Positions 6,503 to 10,735 of a DNA stretch of 10,735 nt are shown here, piece by piece. The DNA comes from Desulfobacteraceae bacterium (lineage in GTDB: Bacteria > Desulfobacterota > DSM-4660 > Desulfatiglandales > Desulfatiglandaceae): assembly GCA_030597505.1 (NCBI GenBank), contig JAUVRS010000061.1, positions 1 through 10,735 of the forward strand, read 5' to 3'. Both the position numbers and the translations under genes were made by a program. How positions within the stretch are numbered: the first letter of the stretch is position 1; every line of letters starts with the position of its first letter. Below the pieces are notes generated by a model. The model did not search any database. It was not told the origin of the DNA and saw nothing but the letters and a program-made list of their open reading frames with translations.

Positions 6503-7687
6503 TTATGAACGCCATTTTTTAATGACCCTTTCAAATCCGGGGAGGGCCTTCTGGATTACATCCTCTGAAACACAGTAGGCGATTCTAAAATGACCGGGCC
6601 CCCCAAAACCTGTGCCCGGTACTGTGAGTATGTTCTCTTCCTGAAGAGCCGCCACAAAGGCCACGTCATCTTCTGAGGGAGACCTTGGAAAAAGGTAAAA
6701 GGCCCCGCCCGGCTTTTTAAAATCATAGCCGAAAGAGTCCAATGCGTTGCAGAGCATGTCTCTCCTGCGTTGGTATATTGCGATATCTACGGTTTCTTCC
6801 AACAAAAATGGTATGGCCCTTTGCATCAATGCCGGCGCATTGACATAGCCGAGGACCCTGTTTGAAAGAACCATTCCCGCGATTATCGTGGCTTTATCCG
6901 ACATCCTCGGATTTGCGGCAACATAGCCAATCCTCTCCCCCGGCAGGGAAAGGTCTTTGGAAAAAGAGGTCACAACAAAACTTTCGTCATAAATGTCAAA
7001 GATGCTTGGAACCGAAATTCCGTCATAAATAATTTTCCTGTATGGTTCATCTGAAATGAGGTAAATAGGTTCTCCTAATTTCTGGCTGTGATGGTTGAGC
7101 ACGTTGGCCAGTTCTTTCAGTTCTTCCTGCTCGTATACATTGCCGGTGGGGTTGTTGGGGGAATCGATCAGGACAGCCTTTGTCTTTTCAGTGACTGCAT
7201 CTGAAATGGTGTCAAAGTCAAGGGAAAAATCTTTTTTTGTTGCTGCCAATTTGGGGACGCCTTGATGGTTGTCGAGATAAAAATTGTATTCGACAAAATA
7301 GGGTTTCGGGATAATTACCTCATCTCCGGGGTTTAAAATGGTCTTGAGAACAACATTCAGCGAACCGCCCGCACCCACTGACATCACAATTTCATCGGGT
7401 GTAAATCTGGCCGTATTGTCCTTGTTGAGATAATCGGCGACAGCCTGTCTTGTTTCGATAAGACCGGCATTGGGCATATAGGCATGTCGGCCCGGCGAAG
7501 GATCATTGATAAGTTTAATGAGGACCTCCTTAAACTTGGCGGGTGGTTCGAGGTCAGGATTTCCAAGGCTAAAGTCAAAGATATTTTCAGCGCCATATTT
7601 GGCTTTTCTTATGTTTCCCTCCTCAAACATCTTTCTGATCCATGAAGATTTCTCGATGGCGGTCTGAATGTTTTGAGAAGCAGGCAT
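6503..7687 (-). CDS. PLP-dependent aminotransferase (class I/II, aspartate aminotransferase-like)
   Basis: This fold-type I aminotransferase has 394 residues from the ATG at 7687. That start is set by a perfect AAGGAGG 6 nt upstream, although the frame stays open to 7786. Family signatures are SLGNPDLEPP (40-49), the YMPNAG segment (70-75), SPNNPTG (176-182; Asn179 contacts PLP), SDEPY (212-216; Asp213 pairs with the pyridine nitrogen), SFSKDLSLPGERIGY (Lys244 forms the Schiff base, Arg252 binds phosphate), and a C-terminal GGPGHFRIAY whose Arg should bind the substrate carboxylate. It is cytoplasmic. The amino-acid substrate cannot be read from sequence: aspartate, alanine or aromatic donors are all possible. 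It heads a likely two-gene transcript with mtaB and is divergent from the phosphofructokinase gene. Confidence 0.93.
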   Translation of the reverse strand: MPASQNIQTAIEKSSWIRKMFEEGNIRKAKYGAENIFDFSLGNPDLEPPAKFKEVLIKLINDPSPGRHAYMPNAGLIETRQAVADYLNKDNTARFTPDEIVMSVGAGGSLNVVLKTILNPGDEVIIPKPYFVEYNFYLDNHQGVPKLAATKKDFSLDFDTISDAVTEKTKAVLIDSPNNPTGNVYEQEELKELANVLNHHSQKLGEPIYLISDEPYRKIIYDGISVPSIFDIYDESFVVTSFSKDLSLPGERIGYVAANPRMSDKATIIAGMVLSNRVLGYVNAPALMQRAIPFLLEETVDIAIYQRRRDMLCNALDSFGYDFKKPGGAFYLFPRSPSEDDVAFVAALQEENILTVPGTGFGGPGHFRIAYCVSEDVIQKALPGFERVIKKWRS

Positions 7688-7693
7688 ACCAAT

Positions 7694-7700
7694 CCTCCTT
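7694..7700 (-). promoter_or_regulatory. Consensus Shine-Dalgarno of the aminotransferase
   Basis: Minus-strand AAGGAGG lies 6 nt before ATG 7687 and decides this start over an upstream in-frame ATG at 7786. Confidence 0.85.
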
Positions 7701-7718
7701 AGAATTTTTGAAAAATTA

Positions 7719-7746
7719 ACTTTAACCTTTTGCAAACACTTGTCAA
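7719..7746 (-). promoter_or_regulatory. Probable sigma-70 promoter for the aminotransferase-mtaB transcript
   Basis: On the minus strand a perfect -35 TTGACA (7746-7741) is followed after 16 bp by TAAAGT (7724-7719; 4 of 6 to consensus). Transcription would start near 7712, just ahead of the Shine-Dalgarno. This also means the longer frame to 7786 would begin upstream of the transcript. Confidence 0.5.
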
Positions 7747-7785
7747 CACAAAATCGAAGATGGATATCAAAAGAGGCTGCCCTCA

Positions 7786-7801
7786 TCCGGCATACGCCGG
7801 A
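7786..7801. repeat. TCCGGC-ATAC-GCCGGA palindrome between divergent genes
   Basis: A perfect 6-bp inverted repeat with a 4-nt centre lies 6 bp upstream of the -35 box of the phosphofructokinase promoter. It resembles the common ATTCCGGC...GCCGGAAT extragenic palindromes of proteobacteria. It could also be an operator serving both directions. Confidence 0.5.
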
Positions 7802-7807
7802 ATCATC

Positions 7808-7836
7808 TTGACACGATGGGACTGTTTTTTTAACTT
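7808..7836 (+). promoter_or_regulatory. Possible promoter for the phosphofructokinase gene
   Basis: A perfect -35 TTGACA (7808-7813) and a poor -10 TAACTT (7831-7836) at 17-bp spacing precede the GTG start by about 46 bp. The AT-rich spacer and good -35 support it; the -10 is weak. Confidence 0.38.
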
Positions 7837-7882
7837 AGATGTATCTTTTTGAGATTTTCATTGATAGCAGGATGCGGGTTCC

Positions 7883-9058
7883 GTGAAAAAATTTGCAAAA
7901 CAGAAACAAACCATTGCAATTTTGACTGGTGGAGGAGATGTCCCCGGACTTAATCCCTGTATCAAGGCTCTGGTTTGCAGGGCCGCCACCGAGGGGATTA
8001 ATGTTATCGGTATCAGGCGAGGCTGGGCCGGGCTTTTGGAATATGACCCTGATGATCCCCAGACATCAAAGAACTGTTTTCAAAAACTTGAACCGGGTGA
8101 GGTTCGGACTATCGATCGGTATGGGGGCACCTATCTGCATACTTCACGAACAAACCCAGCCGCTGCCAGCGAGAAGGATGTTCCAAAATCACAAAAAAAA
8201 CTATTCGCGGACGGAGGTTCTGTTAAGGACTTTACTTCGTGGATTCTGAAAAATCTAGATCACATGGAGATTGACGCCGTTATTCCCATTGGGGGGGATG
8301 ATACGCTCGGTTTTGGGGAAAAGTTACACCGGGAAGGATTCCCGGTTATCGCAATCCCCAAGACCATGGATAACGATGTGTTTGGCACGGAATACTGTAT
8401 CGGTTTTTCCACCGCCGTTACCAGGGGTGTCAGTTTGATACATTCCCTGAGGACCTGCACCGGTTCCCATGAAAGGATTGCAGTGATCGAACTCTTTGGC
8501 CGTTACTGTGGTGAGACTTCTTTGATATCGGCCTATTTGGCGGGGGTGGACAGGGCGATTATCACTGAAGTCCCCTTTGATCCCGCAAGGCTTGCAGAGT
8601 TGATCCTGAGGGACAAAAAGAACAATCCCAAGAACTATGCAATGATTACGGTCTCCGAAGGCGCCCGGATGATCGGAGGTGAAATGATGATGTCAGGTGA
8701 AGAGGACGCATACGGGCATTCGAGGCTTGGCGGCATAGGGGAGGCAGCTGGAGGAATCCTCAAGCGGTTAACCGGAGAAGATGTCCTCAATCAAAAGTTA
8801 TCCTATCTTATGAGAAGCGGGGCCCCTGATTCACTGGATCTTATGGTGGCGGTTAATTTTGCCAATATGGCCATTGATCTTTTTCTGAAGTCCATTTTTG
8901 GACGTCTTGTTGCCATGAACCGGGGGATTTATACCGATATTCCTCTGAGTACCATCACAAGTGGACAAAAACGGGTGGATGTAAGAGAGCTCTATGACGT
9001 GGAAGAATATCGACCCAAGGTTATGCATGTAAGCGGGAAGCCAATGTTTTTGTACTAA
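7883..9058 (+). CDS. 6-phosphofructokinase, probably pyrophosphate-dependent
   Basis: This PFK-family enzyme (391 residues) phosphorylates fructose 6-phosphate to fructose 1,6-bisphosphate. The donor-binding loop TGGGDVPGLN (15-24) is followed by PIGGDDTLG (135-143) and PKTMDND (159-165), where Asp163 is in the position of the catalytic base. Two positions separate ATP from PPi enzymes. Where E. coli PfkA has Gly104 and Gly124, this protein has Asp140 and Lys160, as PPi-dependent members do. It is therefore likely to be a reversible PPi-linked enzyme, although the donor is inferred. The chain is longer than bacterial PfkA (about 320 residues), with an insert near residues 55-115. The GTG start has CAGGA about 10 nt upstream. 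It is transcribed divergently from the aminotransferase, and no obvious terminator follows. Confidence 0.9.
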   Translation: MKKFAKQKQTIAILTGGGDVPGLNPCIKALVCRAATEGINVIGIRRGWAGLLEYDPDDPQTSKNCFQKLEPGEVRTIDRYGGTYLHTSRTNPAAASEKDVPKSQKKLFADGGSVKDFTSWILKNLDHMEIDAVIPIGGDDTLGFGEKLHREGFPVIAIPKTMDNDVFGTEYCIGFSTAVTRGVSLIHSLRTCTGSHERIAVIELFGRYCGETSLISAYLAGVDRAIITEVPFDPARLAELILRDKKNNPKNYAMITVSEGARMIGGEMMMSGEEDAYGHSRLGGIGEAAGGILKRLTGEDVLNQKLSYLMRSGAPDSLDLMVAVNFANMAIDLFLKSIFGRLVAMNRGIYTDIPLSTITSGQKRVDVRELYDVEEYRPKVMHVSGKPMFLY

Positions 9059-9063
9059 ATCCC

Positions 9064-9091
9064 TTGACCTCGGTTTTCCTCTCTGTAAAGT
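9064..9091 (+). promoter_or_regulatory. Tentative promoter upstream of ispG
   Basis: TTGACC (9064-9069), 16 bp, then TAAAGT (9086-9091) lie in the 139-bp gap before ispG. They would give a leader of about 100 nt. The rest of the gap shows no clear RNA structure or ORF. Read-through from the upstream gene is the alternative. Confidence 0.3.
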
Positions 9092-9197
9092 CTCACCCGA
9101 CGTGGGCGGACAACCCTTCTTCGCCTGCCCCTATCTTTGCAGAAATACTGTTTTGTAAATAGCCGATAAACCTCTTTGGGATGATTAACGTATAAAC

Positions 9198-10268
9198 GTG
9201 GAAAATATGGAATCAAAACGAAAAAAGACACGCCGGATATATGTGGGGCAGATCCCGATCGGAGACGGGGCGCCTGTGGCGGTTCAGTCAATGACCAACA
9301 CCGACACCAGGGATGTCCCCTCAACGGTTGATCAAATTAACAGACTGCGCGAGGCAGGTTGCGAAATTGTTCGTTTGGCAATTCTTGATAAGACCGCTGT
9401 TGATGCCTTTAAAAAGATCAAGTCAGAGGTCGAGGTTCCCCTCATTGCAGACATTCACTTTGATCACCGTCTGGCTATCGGCGCCCTGGACGCCGGCGCC
9501 GATGGACTCAGGATAAATCCGGGGAATATCGGCAGCGAAAAGGCGATTGAGAAGGTGGTCGAGCGTGCGCGGGAGGTGGGTGTCCCTATTCGGATAGGGG
9601 TCAATGCAGGGTCACTGCAAAGGGAGATCCTGAAGAAATATGGGAGTCCGTCACCAGAGGCAATGGTTGAGAGCGCCATGGCGCATGTTGGGCTTTTTGA
9701 AGACCTGGGGTTTGACAACATAAAGATTTCGTTGAAATCCTCAAACGTGATCAATACCATAAGGGCATATGAACTCCTGAGTAACAGGGTCGATTACCCG
9801 CTACATCTGGGTGTGACAGAGGCCGGAACGCTCATATCGGGCACCGTAAAGAGTACATTGGGCATTGGATATCTCCTGGCCAATGGAATCGGCGATACCT
9901 TTAGAGTCTCACTTACCAGGGACCCGATTGAGGAGATGAAGGTCGCGTACGAAATCCTGAGGGCGTTGGAACTTAGAAAGCGGGGACCAGAGATTATTTC
10001 CTGCCCAACGTGTGGGCGATGTGAAATAGATCTATTTGGGCTCGTTGAAGAGGTGGAAAAGGCCTTAGGAGATATCAAGGCTTCACCAAAGATCGCCATA
10101 ATGGGTTGTGTGGTAAACGGCCCCGGGGAAGCAAAGGAGGCTGATATCGGGATTGCGGGCGGCCGCGGTCAGGGGATTCTTTTTAAACAAGGTAAACTTA
10201 TAAGAAAAATATCAGAGGACAAACTGGCCGAAGTCCTGATCAAAGAGGTCAAAAAATTGGGCCGGTGA
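9198..10268 (+). CDS. ispG: 4-hydroxy-3-methylbut-2-enyl diphosphate synthase (IspG/GcpE)
   Basis: IspG converts 2-C-methyl-D-erythritol 2,4-cyclodiphosphate to HMBPP, the penultimate step of the MEP isoprenoid pathway, with electrons from flavodoxin or ferredoxin. At 356 residues it is the compact bacterial form. The N-terminal TIM-barrel part has VQSMTNTDT (29-37), ADIHFDH and LRINPGNIG. The C-terminal reductase-like domain carries the 4Fe-4S ligands Cys269 and Cys272 (CPTCGRC) and Cys304 (GCVVNGPGE), with Glu311 at the position of the fourth, glutamate ligand. The start is GTG 9198 or ATG 9207; neither has a strong ribosome site. proS follows after 98 bp, a gene order common in deltaproteobacteria, so the two may be co-transcribed. 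Confidence 0.97.
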   Translation: MENMESKRKKTRRIYVGQIPIGDGAPVAVQSMTNTDTRDVPSTVDQINRLREAGCEIVRLAILDKTAVDAFKKIKSEVEVPLIADIHFDHRLAIGALDAGADGLRINPGNIGSEKAIEKVVERAREVGVPIRIGVNAGSLQREILKKYGSPSPEAMVESAMAHVGLFEDLGFDNIKISLKSSNVINTIRAYELLSNRVDYPLHLGVTEAGTLISGTVKSTLGIGYLLANGIGDTFRVSLTRDPIEEMKVAYEILRALELRKRGPEIISCPTCGRCEIDLFGLVEEVEKALGDIKASPKIAIMGCVVNGPGEAKEADIGIAGGRGQGILFKQGKLIRKISEDKLAEVLIKEVKKLGR

Positions 10269-10307
10269 AACGACCCAATTAAAATGAGTTTATAAATTCG
10301 AAAATTT

Positions 10308-10321
10308 GTTGGTTTGCCAAC
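10308..10321. other. Small hairpin between ispG and proS
   Basis: GTTGG-TTTG-CCAAC forms a 5-bp stem with a 4-nt loop. There is no T-run, so termination is unlikely. It may be chance. Confidence 0.2.
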
Positions 10322-10366
10322 CTGTGGATATTTTCCATGGGAAAGAGAGAGGAGTCATTTGTTTAT

Positions 10367-10735
10367 ATGCGATATTCCAGCTATTTTATTCCAACGCACA
10401 AGGAAGTCCCTTCAGACGCTGAGGTGGTCAGCCACCAGTTGATGCTCAGGGCCGGGATGATCAGAAAACTGACATCGGGCATTTACACATATCTCCCTAC
10501 GGGTCTGAGGTCCGTAAAGAAAGTGGAGAATATCATCAGGGAAGAGATGAATCGGGCGGGTGCCATAGAACTCCTGATGCCGGCGGTTCAGCCCGGAGAG
10601 CTCTGGCAAGAAAGCGGCAGATGGGAGTATTACGGACGAGAACTCTTGCGGTTCAAGGACCGACATAATCGTGATGCCTGTTTGGGACCGACCCATGAAG
10701 AGGTCATCACCGATCTCGTCAGAAAAGAGATCCAA
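10367..10735 (+). CDS. proS: Prolyl-tRNA synthetase, N-terminal part (3' end outside window)
   Basis: The first 123 residues of a class II bacterial prolyl-tRNA synthetase, which charges tRNA-Pro with proline using ATP. The sequence follows the bacterial long form closely: MRYSSYFIPT start, VSHQLMLRAGMIRKLTSGIY (21-40), the motif 1 region around YLPTGLRSVKKVENIIREEM (42-61), MPAVQP (71-76), LWQESGRW (79-86) and GPTHEE (107-112) at the start of motif 2. The editing insertion and anticodon domain lie beyond the edge. ATG 10367 is preferred because the protein then begins as in the family. An in-frame ATG at 10337 would add ten residues, and AGAGGAG (10348-10354) is rather far (12 nt) from the chosen ATG. 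The frame is open to the last base. Confidence 0.96.
   Translation, partial: MRYSSYFIPTHKEVPSDAEVVSHQLMLRAGMIRKLTSGIYTYLPTGLRSVKKVENIIREEMNRAGAIELLMPAVQPGELWQESGRWEYYGRELLRFKDRHNRDACLGPTHEEVITDLVRKEIQ

Noticed and set aside
7688..7786. 33-residue N-terminal extension of the aminotransferase to an ATG at 7786
   Set aside because: A perfect AAGGAGG precedes ATG 7687, the added residues are not family-like, and the extension runs through the probable promoter.
9181..9195. Tiny ORF (ATG ATT AAC GTA TAA) before ispG
   Set aside because: Only four codons and no regulatory structure; likely chance.
10337..10366. Earlier in-frame ATG for proS
   Set aside because: The added ten residues cover the Shine-Dalgarno-like AGAGGAG, and prolyl-tRNA synthetases begin at MR-Y/T-S as from 10367.
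10269..10366. T-box or other leader riboswitch before proS
   Set aside because: There is no convincing T-box sequence, specifier stem or terminator pair in only 98 bp.

Overview
The window looks like chromosomal DNA from an anaerobic, Gram-negative-type bacterium, most likely a deltaproteobacterium (Desulfobacterota: sulfate reducer or syntroph). This placement is inference. It rests on the ispG-proS gene order, a phosphofructokinase with pyrophosphate-type residues, a ferredoxin-linked 6-hydroxynicotinate-reductase-type gene, and intergenic heptad repeats of the GGATTGC kind. No rRNA, tRNA, phage or transposase gene is visible.

Left part (1-3367, + strand): a likely operon with the 3' end of a 6-hydroxynicotinate reductase-like gene, a UPF0280/ApbE-like protein, an 'amino acid synthesis' (AA_synth) family protein, and a divergent Tpt1/KptA (RNA 2'-phosphotransferase) family protein with a very basic C-terminal tail. 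The KptA-like protein keeps the fold-defining sequence but lacks several residues needed for catalysis in the family. A perfect 15-bp-arm palindrome, flanked by an exact 6-bp direct repeat, sits on its stop codon and separates it from pncB.

Middle part (3450-7687): pncB (nicotinate phosphoribosyltransferase, +) converges on mtaB (tRNA methylthiotransferase, -), which lies downstream of a PLP-dependent aminotransferase (-). The 216-bp gap between pncB and mtaB holds a 142-bp candidate miniature element. Its ends match the palindrome upstream of pncB, and its right end again abuts a stop codon (that of mtaB).

Right part (7688-10735): a divergent promoter region with a TCCGGC/GCCGGA palindrome separates the aminotransferase from a 6-phosphofructokinase that carries the Asp and Lys typical of PPi-dependent enzymes. 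Then follow ispG (isoprenoid MEP pathway) and the first 123 codons of proS (prolyl-tRNA synthetase).

Most genes are core metabolism or translation: NAD salvage, tRNA modification, amino-acid metabolism, glycolysis, isoprenoids. The unusual parts are the short palindromic elements at gene ends, the altered KptA-like protein, and the flavin/pyridine-type cluster at the left edge.
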